Shown here: positions 8,661 to 17,173 of the stretch, one piece after another
How the letters are laid out: every line of letters begins with the position of its first letter
Numbering within the stretch: the first letter of the stretch is position 1
Assembly (NCBI GenBank): GCA_023429135.1
Contig: JAEYWD010000124.1
Location: forward strand, 1 to 64,000
Source of the DNA: Bacteroidota bacterium
GTDB taxonomy: Bacteria; Bacteroidota; Bacteroidia; Bacteroidales; JAAUTT01
DNA length: 64,000 nt
Direction: 5' to 3'
Program-made: the position numbers and the translations under genes
The notes under the pieces: model-generated
Told to the model about the DNA's origin: nothing
Seen by the model: only the letters and a program-made list of their open reading frames with translations
Database searches by the model: none

Positions 8661-9677
8661 GTGGAAAAACAAAATATTGCCTTTTCAATTTTAGAACTTG
8701 CCATTGTTTCGCAGGGGGATACTATACAAAAGACCCTGCATAATTCATTGGCCTTAGCCAAAGAAGCGGAAGCACAAAACTACAAACGTATCTGGTTTGC
8801 CGAGCATCATAATTCCGGGAATATTGGCAGCAGTGCTACATCATTGCTTATTGGTTATGTGGCCGAAAACACCAGTACCATCCGGGTAGGATCCGGTGGT
8901 GTGATGCTTCCTAATCATTCGCCCCTGATTGTGGCGGAACAGTTTGGGACATTGGCCCACTTATACCCGGGCCGAATTGATTTGGGTCTGGGAAGGGCAC
9001 CAGGTACCGATCAGCCAACTGCCCGTGCTATCCGGTCCGATTTTATAGAGGCAGCACATGCTTTTCCGCGGGAAATAGAAAAAATACAGCAGTATTTTTC
9101 CAGGGAAAATAAGGTTGCCAAAGTAAGGGCTCCCATTGCAGAAGGTACGGATGTTCCGCTGTATATATTAGGCTCATCGACCGATAGTGCCCATCTAGCG
9201 GCTCAAATGGGTTTGCCTTATGCGTTTGCCAGTCACTTTGCATCAACCCATTTACACAACGCTTTACGAATCTATGAACAGGAATTTCAGGCTTCCGGGT
9301 TTTTAGATAAACCCTACACAATCGCCGGGGTGAATGTTTTAGTGGCCGATACCGATGAAGAAGCTGAAAAACTATTCACTTCGTTAATCAGAATGTTTGT
9401 GGGTGTGCTGACCGGTGTCAGAGATCCCTTACAGCCTCCGACAGATTTGACCGACGATTTAAAAGAAGTGTTGCAACATCCTACTGTACATCAAATGCTG
9501 AAGTATTCTTTTGTAGGCAGTAAGCAAACCGTTAAGCAACAAATACTGGCATTTCTGGCAGAGACCCATGTAAATGAACTGATTACTGTATCCACCATGT
9601 ACGACATAAATAGCCGGTTAAAATCTACCAGGTTATTTGCTGAGATTATGAAGGAGATAAATGAAAACAGAGTTTAA
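8661..9677 (+). CDS. LLM-class flavin-dependent oxidoreductase (luciferase-like)
   Basis: The 338-residue protein has the full length and motifs of the bacterial luciferase-like monooxygenase family (MsnO8-type subgroup). It opens with IAFSILELA, followed by RIWFAEHHN, RVGSGGVMLPNHSP, EQFGTLAHLYPGRIDLGLGR and YILGSS, typical of the F420/FMN-binding TIM barrel. The start is a GTG at 8661, placing the family-conserved SILELA near residue 10; no better ATG is available. It is cytoplasmic, with no signal peptide. It probably uses reduced flavin with an unknown substrate. It is a single-gene unit with no informative neighbours. Confidence 0.88.
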   Translation: MEKQNIAFSILELAIVSQGDTIQKTLHNSLALAKEAEAQNYKRIWFAEHHNSGNIGSSATSLLIGYVAENTSTIRVGSGGVMLPNHSPLIVAEQFGTLAHLYPGRIDLGLGRAPGTDQPTARAIRSDFIEAAHAFPREIEKIQQYFSRENKVAKVRAPIAEGTDVPLYILGSSTDSAHLAAQMGLPYAFASHFASTHLHNALRIYEQEFQASGFLDKPYTIAGVNVLVADTDEEAEKLFTSLIRMFVGVLTGVRDPLQPPTDLTDDLKEVLQHPTVHQMLKYSFVGSKQTVKQQILAFLAETHVNELITVSTMYDINSRLKSTRLFAEIMKEINENRV

Positions 9678-9982
9678 ATAGATCCGGGTATTCCCAAATT
9701 AATGCCTTCGTAATCCTAAAATATAGTTCAGATGATTACATAAATAACACTGGAATAAATCACAATTACTCCCCAGCCCAAAAATAAGCAGCAATAATTT
9801 TGATAATGGTATAATGAGATTATTGAAATATGGGTAATTGCACTAAATTAGCTACTTAACGAAGGGTAATGAATTGTATCAATTCATTACCGTAAGTACC
9901 GGAAGTTATCGTACTCAATAAAACATTTGCTAAACGTTAGCGTTCATCGTAAGTGACGAAACAATCAAACAGAAAAAGAGAT
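9678..9982. other. Intergenic region with one strong hairpin
   Basis: AT-rich and without a credible gene. It contains the inverted repeat at 9865-9891 and a small palindrome, GCTAA/TTAGC, at 9929-9941. Confidence 0.5.
9865..9891. repeat. 12-bp inverted repeat hairpin
   Basis: GGTAATGAATTG, loop TAT, CAATTCATTACC: a perfect 12-bp stem. No T-run follows, so it reads as an interspersed palindrome or regulatory hairpin rather than a terminator. It lies about 90 bases before the lipoprotein start. Confidence 0.65.
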
Positions 9983-10969
9983 ATGGTAAAAACAATTACA
10001 TTCATTTTTTTATTCATCATGCTGATTTCTTGCAGCAAAAGGAAAACAGATCTTGACGGACTAAAAAATGAAAAAGGAATATATTCTGCAATCATCATTA
10101 AAAACAACAGAACGATTTTTCGTCAGTTCTATAATGGCAAAACAGAGAACGACCTGTTTAATATCCAGTCAGAAACGAAAAGTATTATGGCAATACTTAC
10201 CGGAATTTGCATTGACAAAGGTTTTATTAAAAGTGTAGACCAACCGGTTGCTGAATTCTTTCCGCAATTATTTTCCGATAAGGATACATTAAAAAAGGAG
10301 ATCACCATCCGTCATATACTAAACCAAACCTCAGGATTGCAGGATTTTGAGTATCCACAACTCGACAAATGGTTAACAAACTCCAATCCTTCCGGCTTCA
10401 TAATTGAGCAACCACTAGTTTCTAACCCCGGCACAACCTATCAATACAACACTGCAGCTACACACCTGCTTTCCGTGATTATTTCAAAGACCGCAAAGAT
10501 AGAAACAGCAAAATTTGCTGAGGAATATTTATTTAAACCTCTTAGTATTACCAGCTACAAATGGGATAAGTTGAAGGACGGTTACAATGACGGAGGAGGT
10601 CTTTCCCTTTGGATGAGAACTGATGACCTAATTAAGATTGGACAACTATTATTGAACAATGGAATAATTAATCATACGCAAATAGTTTCCAAACAATGGA
10701 TAGACAAACTCTTTGATAAGGAAAATAAACTAAAAGCCACATGGGGTTTAAAAAATTCCCTTCATGGGTTTTGTTGGTATTCAACAACCTATAAAGGCCA
10801 AAAAGTAAATTATGCAATGGGTTATGGTGGACAATTCATTTTTAATTTCCCGAACATAAATGCAATAGTCGCTATTAATTATAATCACGATACATCTGAA
10901 GGAATAAACCAATCAAATGTGTTTTTTGAAAAGTATCTGCCTCTGATTTTTAATAGAATTAATGAATAA
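9983..10969 (+). CDS. Serine hydrolase lipoprotein, beta-lactamase class C/esterase family
   Basis: The start is set at the ATG at 9983 rather than the in-frame GTG at 9953, because it gives a clean lipoprotein signal, FLFIMLISC, followed by SKRK. The protein is 328 residues. The catalytic SxxK motif is S63-E-T-K66. A YQYNTAATHLLS stretch stands where class C enzymes have YxN, and GYGGQ near the C-terminus is typical of the penicillin-binding-protein-like hydrolase fold. It is expected in the periplasm or at the surface, membrane-anchored. The family includes peptidases, esterases and beta-lactamases; this sequence does not say which. It is a single-gene unit. Confidence 0.85.
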   Translation: MVKTITFIFLFIMLISCSKRKTDLDGLKNEKGIYSAIIIKNNRTIFRQFYNGKTENDLFNIQSETKSIMAILTGICIDKGFIKSVDQPVAEFFPQLFSDKDTLKKEITIRHILNQTSGLQDFEYPQLDKWLTNSNPSGFIIEQPLVSNPGTTYQYNTAATHLLSVIISKTAKIETAKFAEEYLFKPLSITSYKWDKLKDGYNDGGGLSLWMRTDDLIKIGQLLLNNGIINHTQIVSKQWIDKLFDKENKLKATWGLKNSLHGFCWYSTTYKGQKVNYAMGYGGQFIFNFPNINAIVAINYNHDTSEGINQSNVFFEKYLPLIFNRINE

Positions 10970-11008
10970 GATTACTGACACTCGGGTTGATTGCATGTAC
11001 AGTTTCTT

Positions 11009-11024
11009 CATTCCGAACGGAATG
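11009..11024. repeat. Short palindromic interspersed repeat
   Basis: CATTCCG, AA, CGGAATG, continuing into an AATGAAGTGAAGAATC string. It sits between the convergent genes ending at 10969 and 11206. It belongs to the same general repeat style as 7943-7985. Confidence 0.5.
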
Positions 11025-11205
11025 AAATGAAGTGAAGAATCTGATTTTACTATGAGAACAAATCTCACCTGAGAAGGCATTGGAATCCATAAATGCAGTG
11101 TCAAATAACCCTCTTGACAGGGAATGGTAACAAAAGGCAGTTAAAAGTTAAATGCGTTTGCCCTGGTCATCTGTGCTCTTTTATTCCTCTGTTCTCTGCC
11201 TTCTC

Positions 11206-14200
11206 TCAAAACTCTTCCAAATATTCCTTTAAATGCTCATCGATGGTTTTCCCGTCGAAATCGCTATAGGCTGAGCCTGTTATATCTCCTGATATGATCA
11301 CATCTTTGCCATTCACCGGATATGGACCGCTGACGCCAAAATAAGCCGACTTCTCATCTTCGTACTCAAAAATTACTTTATAGCAATAAAAGCGTTTCAT
11401 CTCGCCCTTGTACATCTGGTCCTTTATTGTTTTTAACTCCACTTTGGAAGGTTCTTCCTCGTCGTAGGTAAAGTAATTCCAGAGATCGCTTTCGGCAAAG
11501 TATTGCTGGGTATAATATTTTGCCGGGAACATGGATTTTTTGCCCAATGTATCAAGTTCAACATACAACTGCTGCCGAAATCCGGGGAAAGAAGCAATTT
11601 TATCAAGCTCTTTGGCTTTAATATTCTGGCCGTTTTTTAGCAGTCCAATGGCCGCATACATTTTTATCCCCATGTTGGATGAGGCCATGTATAATCTAAG
11701 TTTTGACTGACTCTCCGTTGTATTTATCCTGGTCAGTATATTTATAAGGCTCTCGTCGAAATATTCGGTTTTTCCATAATTTTTAAGTTCTTTCAACTGC
11801 GCATCCGCTTCAGCTAAAAGCTGCGGATAATATGGCTGAAGGTCCGTGATAGAAATATATCCTTTCTTCAGCATATCGTCAGTAAAACTTAGGACGCTTT
11901 CCGAATAGTTTTTATTGGCAAGAAGTTTTAATAATTCGGGGAAATATGGTGTGTTAAGCTGCATGGAATCGCGGAGTTTCCAAAACAGGGAATAATTTTC
12001 TGCATTGGGTGTCTTGTCCAGCAGGTATTGAAATAAAAGCTTGCGCGAGCCTGAGGTTTTTAATTTGGCAAGGACCTCCAGGGCATCGACCTGAAAGTAT
12101 GGATATTTGCCAAAATCGCCATAATGGTTTTCGAAAAATTCCATATATCCCGAATCGGCAATTTTTCCCAACACATTGAAAAGTTTGCCGCGGGCAGTGC
12201 CATACTCCAGGGTATCCGAAATATAGCTTTTTTGTAAAGCTACGTAAATTGCCGCTAAATGTGATTTATTAAATGGTTCGTGGACGATGCGGGCAGCAGC
12301 GCCGAAGTGTGTTGCAGAATCGGCCGATGTAAGATCACTCAGCAGTTGATCTGTTTTGGGCAACAAAAGCTTTGACGGTTCTTTTTTGTTTGCAAAATCT
12401 ATCGATTCGAAAAACTTATTGTTGAGCCTCGCATCCTGGTAAGCAACAGGCAAAAACGAAAAAGCAAGATACATGGCCGAGTCGGACAAATAGATCCTTA
12501 TTTTGCGAAAGTTGTGGCTTCCTTTATTCCTGAGGCTGACATCCATCACCGGCATTTCACCGATGCTATATGTTTTTTTTGTCACCACCGAGTCGCCCCG
12601 GTTGATATAAGAATGCAACGACTGGTTAAATATGCTGTCGTAAGTTGGTGCACTGACGTACTTGTTAAAATACGATTTCATAATATAAAACGAAGTACCC
12701 GAAAACTTATCGTAAGCAATATACTGCTGGGTAGAATCGAACAAAGCGGAATAATTCTCCTTTTCCGAACTAAAATTGGGTTTCGCAGGAAATCTCGCTT
12801 GCACTGCTGAATTGAAAATAGTTTGTTTGTCCCAGGTAGAATCTTGATATTCGGTTATTTGGAAGGAGCTGAAAAAAGTAGCCAGGTTTGGATCGGAAAG
12901 CCTGTTTTCGGGAAATAAGGCAATGAGGTTGTACCCCCGGCTTCCCCTGAGGAAAGTTAGGGTTTTCATAATGGTTTTATTTTTGGCATAAATAATCCCT
13001 TCTATTCCAGGGAAACCACTCATTTCGTGCTTTCTGACAACAGATGAATCAACCTCCATATTCTTTTTTAGTGAGTTGAAACCTGATTCAAAAAAAGCAC
13101 TGTCCGACGGATAAATCAATCCCTTGCCATCAAAATACTGCATCAGATATTGAATACCTGCAGCGGCATCGTTTGCCAGCATCATGCGTGTGGTAATCTC
13201 ACCTTTACTACTAACAGGCATCCTCACTTCTGTTTCTTTGGGGGTGCCGGGAAAGTAAACTGTAAAAGCTCCCGTGCGCGATGTATACAAATTCCAGTTT
13301 TGAGGTTTTACAGGCATAAACTTCAACGAATTGAAAAACCTGTTTGCGTCGTTGTGACCGATCCCCTGCAACGACCCTCCAACCAATAGCAGGTAGGTGT
13401 ACTTACCATTAAATAATAGCCGTGTCCGGAAATAATAACCACTCCGCTTAATCAGAAATTCCTTAACTGGTTTCCCTGAAGTGGTTACAGTGCGTTGTTC
13501 GAGAATTTGCATCTCCTGCTTTTTCCAGTAGTTCTCAATAATATTTTTGATTTTTCCGGCCTCGTCGGCCATTTCTATATTCTCAGGGATCATCAGCGAC
13601 GAACTCATATAAAACAAGCCTGTACCAGCATCGGCACAAGCTTTGATGTTCTGGTTCGAAGGAAATGACGATATAAGTTTTGATGGCATGTCGACCGAAT
13701 AGCCTTCTTCGGGAATGTTTACTGTATTCCAGGGTACCGCAAGTTTTTTGCTTTTGAATTTTTCCGCCAGGCCTTTATAAGTGGCAGCAACAGGAGACAC
13801 AACAAAGCCTTGTTTTCGGAGGAGGCTGATTACCCCATCTTTGCCGGGGAGATGCCCAGCCCCCATTGCAAAAAATGTGCTGTGCATGGGAGCGTATTCC
13901 CGGATGCGGGCACACATGTTGTGGTTTCGACGGGTAAACATGATATAATAAGCTGTGTCCGACATACTCCTGCTCCTTCGGTACAATTCCTCCAGATCGG
14001 CGGCAAGATAAATGGAGAGCAAATCCTTTTCGTTTTTGGATTTATTGATTCCAAGCTCCTCTTTTACAACTTCTTTTGCAATAATATTCGGAAGATTGCG
14101 GATTATTTCAGTTTGATCTTTTACATTTTCAAGGGCAACAAATTTCTTTCCGTTTTCGCGTGAAATGTTGTAAAGATGGGCATCCAAAAAGGTTGGCATA

Positions 14201-14631
14201 TCGTTCCGGTAACGGCCATGCGGACTTACAAAATTTCGCAGCACAAAAGGGTTTTGGCTCTTTAATAGCGAGGGATCGAATCCCGACTCTTCGGCCAGTT
14301 CCTCCTGGAGTTGCTTATACTCCTCGTCGCCAAGGTACTGTTTCAACTTAAAATCGTTGCTTGCCAACTGTTCCGAGAGTAATTGCTCAAGAGCGCTGTC
14401 GGGATCTATTTCAAGCGAAAAAGCTTCGCACTCGTCGAGTTTCAACAGTACCGAGTCGGCAAAATTAAAAACACGTTTATCGCGCAGATGCATGGTGCCA
14501 TAGAGATACGAAGGTTTTTGAAGGCCATTGCCCGAAATTTTCCATAGCAAAGTTGCATTCGGATTGCCTTTTTGAGCAAAAAGAGTTACCAGACTGAAGA
14601 AAAAAATGAATATGAAAAAGAAACGACTCAT
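11206..14631 (-). CDS. Large TraB/GumN-domain secreted protein
   Basis: The 1141-residue protein has a signal peptide (residues 1-19, FFFSLVTLFAQ). Residues about 25-300 match the TraB/GumN family: PSYLYGTMHLRDKRVFNFAD near the start, then GAGHLPGKDGVISLLRKQGF, which carries the second conserved G-H motif. TraB/GumN domains resemble metalloproteases such as Tiki, and the conserved GTMH and GAGH motifs fit that. The remaining ~840 residues have no family I recognise. They look like repeated alpha/beta units with YFPG(T)P-type strings plus a helical repeat section around 800-1000. Stand-alone TraB/GumN proteins are usually about 300 residues, so the long extension is unusual. It is monocistronic and convergent with the serine hydrolase gene. 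Confidence 0.8.
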   Translation of the reverse strand: MSRFFFIFIFFFSLVTLFAQKGNPNATLLWKISGNGLQKPSYLYGTMHLRDKRVFNFADSVLLKLDECEAFSLEIDPDSALEQLLSEQLASNDFKLKQYLGDEEYKQLQEELAEESGFDPSLLKSQNPFVLRNFVSPHGRYRNDMPTFLDAHLYNISRENGKKFVALENVKDQTEIIRNLPNIIAKEVVKEELGINKSKNEKDLLSIYLAADLEELYRRSRSMSDTAYYIMFTRRNHNMCARIREYAPMHSTFFAMGAGHLPGKDGVISLLRKQGFVVSPVAATYKGLAEKFKSKKLAVPWNTVNIPEEGYSVDMPSKLISSFPSNQNIKACADAGTGLFYMSSSLMIPENIEMADEAGKIKNIIENYWKKQEMQILEQRTVTTSGKPVKEFLIKRSGYYFRTRLLFNGKYTYLLLVGGSLQGIGHNDANRFFNSLKFMPVKPQNWNLYTSRTGAFTVYFPGTPKETEVRMPVSSKGEITTRMMLANDAAAGIQYLMQYFDGKGLIYPSDSAFFESGFNSLKKNMEVDSSVVRKHEMSGFPGIEGIIYAKNKTIMKTLTFLRGSRGYNLIALFPENRLSDPNLATFFSSFQITEYQDSTWDKQTIFNSAVQARFPAKPNFSSEKENYSALFDSTQQYIAYDKFSGTSFYIMKSYFNKYVSAPTYDSIFNQSLHSYINRGDSVVTKKTYSIGEMPVMDVSLRNKGSHNFRKIRIYLSDSAMYLAFSFLPVAYQDARLNNKFFESIDFANKKEPSKLLLPKTDQLLSDLTSADSATHFGAAARIVHEPFNKSHLAAIYVALQKSYISDTLEYGTARGKLFNVLGKIADSGYMEFFENHYGDFGKYPYFQVDALEVLAKLKTSGSRKLLFQYLLDKTPNAENYSLFWKLRDSMQLNTPYFPELLKLLANKNYSESVLSFTDDMLKKGYISITDLQPYYPQLLAEADAQLKELKNYGKTEYFDESLINILTRINTTESQSKLRLYMASSNMGIKMYAAIGLLKNGQNIKAKELDKIASFPGFRQQLYVELDTLGKKSMFPAKYYTQQYFAESDLWNYFTYDEEEPSKVELKTIKDQMYKGEMKRFYCYKVIFEYEDEKSAYFGVSGPYPVNGKDVIISGDITGSAYSDFDGKTIDEHLKEYLEEF

Positions 14632-14711
14632 GGGTATTATGTAAGTTGGTTTAAAACAAGAAATTTATACTGAGAAGTGATAGTAAAGGTTACCTTTCTA
14701 AGAGGGGTGTT

Positions 14712-14738
14712 AGATAGCGAATCATTAACCTGAGGAGC
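14712..14738 (+). repeat. 27-bp interspersed repeat, copy 2
   Basis: Twenty-six of 27 bases match 334-360. It lies about 190 bases before the XRE regulator start. Together with the 33-bp repeat copy at 17106-17138 it brackets the XRE/hydrolase pair. Confidence 0.7.
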
Positions 14739-14927
14739 TGTCCGGATCCACAAGGATAAACGACCCAATCCGCTAGGCCATTCAGATTGGTTACCATCAT
14801 AACAAAACCTTGCATTACTGATAATCAGCGCAATGTATTAATGCCGTATAAATGCCGTATGAGATGATCCATAAATGTAAGTGCTATAATCTTCATTTTG
14901 GTAATTTTGAGGGTAAATCGAATTATT

Positions 14928-15695
14928 ATGAATCAACCTGACCTTGGTAGAAAAATCAATGAGATTCGAAATCGAAATGGGATAACCCAAAAAGATTTAT
15001 CGGAAAAATGCAAAATCGATATTCGTACTGTACAAAGAATTGAAGCGGGGGAGGTAATTCCCAGAGCATCTACCCTTAAATTGATATCAGAGATCCTTGG
15101 ATTAGATTATCATGAACTTATTGAAAATGAACAGGAAGTGCAGCGTGAGTCGGGAAGTTTGAACATACTTCTCTTGATTGCATTGGTTGCTGGTGCAATG
15201 CATTTGGTTAACTGGTTTTTTTATGCCCCTTTATTTCCGAGCAATTTGACCTTTTATGCATATAGCTGGTTTTTTTCAATCATTGATGTAATTACTACGG
15301 TGTTTTTTTATTATGGATTTCTTTTACTAGCGAAATATCACGAAAACAAACTATTAAGAGTCGCTTCGTTTTTTTTTATGATAGGAGGCCCGTTTTACTT
15401 TATTATGGTCCATGTGACAGGAGCTTTGAATATAGGTGCAGGAGAAATGGTGAATCAACTAATTCTTAGCATGCTGGGAATTAACTGTATAATCTTCGGA
15501 TTAGGTTTACTAAAAACTAAAAGTAGTTTGTCGGCACTTTATAAAAGCTCTGGAATTTTGCAGGTCCTGATAGCCCCGTTTTTCATACTGCCAATAGTGA
15601 CCTTAAACCTGGTAGGTTGCTGGTTAAATATCCCGTTGTATATTCTAATGGTGATTATAATATATCTGGAATGCAGGTTGTTAAGAAAGTCCTGA
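14928..15695 (+). CDS. XRE-family transcriptional regulator with membrane domain
   Basis: The ATG at 14928 is preferred to an upstream TTG at 14898 because it starts directly at MNQPDLGRKINEIRN, the usual beginning of this HTH. Residues about 5-62 form a Cro/C1-type helix-turn-helix (GITQKDLSEKCKIDIRTVQ). The remaining ~190 residues contain about six hydrophobic segments, so the protein should be an integral membrane regulator. The next gene starts 24 bases downstream on the same strand, so the two are probably co-transcribed. The signal sensed is unknown. Confidence 0.85.
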   Translation: MNQPDLGRKINEIRNRNGITQKDLSEKCKIDIRTVQRIEAGEVIPRASTLKLISEILGLDYHELIENEQEVQRESGSLNILLLIALVAGAMHLVNWFFYAPLFPSNLTFYAYSWFFSIIDVITTVFFYYGFLLLAKYHENKLLRVASFFFMIGGPFYFIMVHVTGALNIGAGEMVNQLILSMLGINCIIFGLGLLKTKSSLSALYKSSGILQVLIAPFFILPIVTLNLVGCWLNIPLYILMVIIIYLECRLLRKS

Positions 15696-15718
15696 ATAAA
15701 ACTGGAAAAGTCTCTGCC

Positions 15719-16981
15719 ATGAAAAGAAAAATATGTTTGATTGTTGGTTTATTGTCAATTTTAGCAATTAACACTCCGTTGTATGCTTGTACAAGCATTT
15801 ATATTGTTCAGGATTCACTTATTTTATACGGGAAAAACCAGGACTTTGGGGAATGGAGAACTATGATTGGGTTCACGCCATCCAAAGGCGGTCGTTTGGG
15901 AAGAGCATACTGGGGAGGAAAAGGTGTTTTTCCAACTGGCGGAATTAACAGTGAAGGGCTATTCTTTGAATACCATCAGGGAGAATATAATAAAGAGATG
16001 GTTGCGCATGACAAAACAGTGTTCCATGGTGATTTGATAGACAAAATTATGTCTGAATGTAAAAATATCCAGGAGGTGGTAGATACCTTGAAAAAATACA
16101 CCCATCCTTACTTATTTACCCAAAACATAGCATTCGGCGATAAATCAGGTAATTCAATCATTCTCGAAGGCGATACTATTTTCTACCGGAAGGGCAACTA
16201 CCAGATATGTACAACCTTTTATCAATCCAGGCACAACATGTCAACTTTTAATTTCTGGAAATATAGTAATGCAGAGAAGGAAATTAAAGCTGATTCCTGC
16301 ATTTCAATAAATACTATAAGAGATGCGCTAAACGCTGCTCACGATATTTTTACCCAATATTCCATCATATATGATTTCAAGAAGGAGTTGATTTACGTTT
16401 ATTTATATCACGACTATAACAACGTTAAAATATTCAATGCTAAAGAAGAACTTCAAAAGAGTGAACACTTTTATTATTTGCCGGACTTTTTCCCAAATAA
16501 TAAGGACTATATTGATACCTATGTAAAAAGGCAAACTCCACAAAACAGATGGTTCATAAGAATATTTTTGGGGGTATTCGTTATTTTTACAATGGCTTCT
16601 CTTGCAATTATTTTCTTAGCTAAACTGCCGGAAAATGAAAGTTTGTTCCATAAGAGGTTGTCAAATTTCACAAAACTTATAGTAGGAACTGCTTCTCTTT
16701 TGTCGTTGATTTATCTTTCAAGGTTTCTGCACGACCCTGAATCTTTGCAAATTGGATTGTTTCATCCAATCAATCAATGCTATTCTAAAATATCCTGCAT
16801 TATTTTACATATTCCAAAGTTGTTATCTTTATTGGGCATTGTTTTGATTATGTTTTCATTTCTCCTTTGGAAACGCCATATCCATAGCTTGGTTATTAGG
16901 ATATTTTTATCAATATATACAACGCTATTCTTATTTTTGGTTTTGTTGCTAGGTTATTGGCGTTTTATATTTATTCATTGA
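15719..16981 (+). CDS. Choloylglycine-hydrolase-like Ntn hydrolase with C-terminal membrane anchor
   Basis: The start is placed at the ATG at 15719; the longer reading frame overlaps the regulator gene. The 420-residue protein has a signal peptide ending at YA, directly followed by C24-T-S-I. This puts a cysteine at the mature N-terminus, as in linear-amide C-N hydrolases (bile salt hydrolase/penicillin V acylase family). GKNQDFG follows, as expected for that family, and residues up to about 280 match its style. Four hydrophobic segments follow (about residues 280-420), which is unusual: most relatives are soluble. The catalytic domain would face the periplasm. The substrate is unknown, and co-transcription with the membrane XRE regulator suggests a dedicated signal-response pair. 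Confidence 0.8.
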   Translation: MKRKICLIVGLLSILAINTPLYACTSIYIVQDSLILYGKNQDFGEWRTMIGFTPSKGGRLGRAYWGGKGVFPTGGINSEGLFFEYHQGEYNKEMVAHDKTVFHGDLIDKIMSECKNIQEVVDTLKKYTHPYLFTQNIAFGDKSGNSIILEGDTIFYRKGNYQICTTFYQSRHNMSTFNFWKYSNAEKEIKADSCISINTIRDALNAAHDIFTQYSIIYDFKKELIYVYLYHDYNNVKIFNAKEELQKSEHFYYLPDFFPNNKDYIDTYVKRQTPQNRWFIRIFLGVFVIFTMASLAIIFLAKLPENESLFHKRLSNFTKLIVGTASLLSLIYLSRFLHDPESLQIGLFHPINQCYSKISCIILHIPKLLSLLGIVLIMFSFLLWKRHIHSLVIRIFLSIYTTLFLFLVLLLGYWRFIFIH

Positions 16982-17105
16982 TAAAAATTAAGATTCTTGA
17001 TTTGTTTCTAAGAAATTTTGAGAGCCAGGAACCAAGACCAAAAACTGTATTTATCTTGATACCATCGGTAACCTATACCTACACATTGGATAGCGTTGAA
17101 TTTGT

Positions 17106-17138
17106 TCTTTACCCGACAGATAAATTGGACGTTATAAC
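17106..17138 (+). repeat. 33-bp interspersed repeat, copy 2
   Basis: Thirty of 33 bases match 205-237. It lies between the Ntn hydrolase gene and the end of the convergent topoisomerase gene. Confidence 0.7.
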
Positions 17139-17173
17139 CTGGAACAATTATTAAGTGGCAGTTAGCGGATTTT

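Noticed and set aside
16957..17154. 65-codon open frame after the Ntn hydrolase
   Set aside because: Overlaps the hydrolase end and consists largely of repeat-bearing intergenic sequence.
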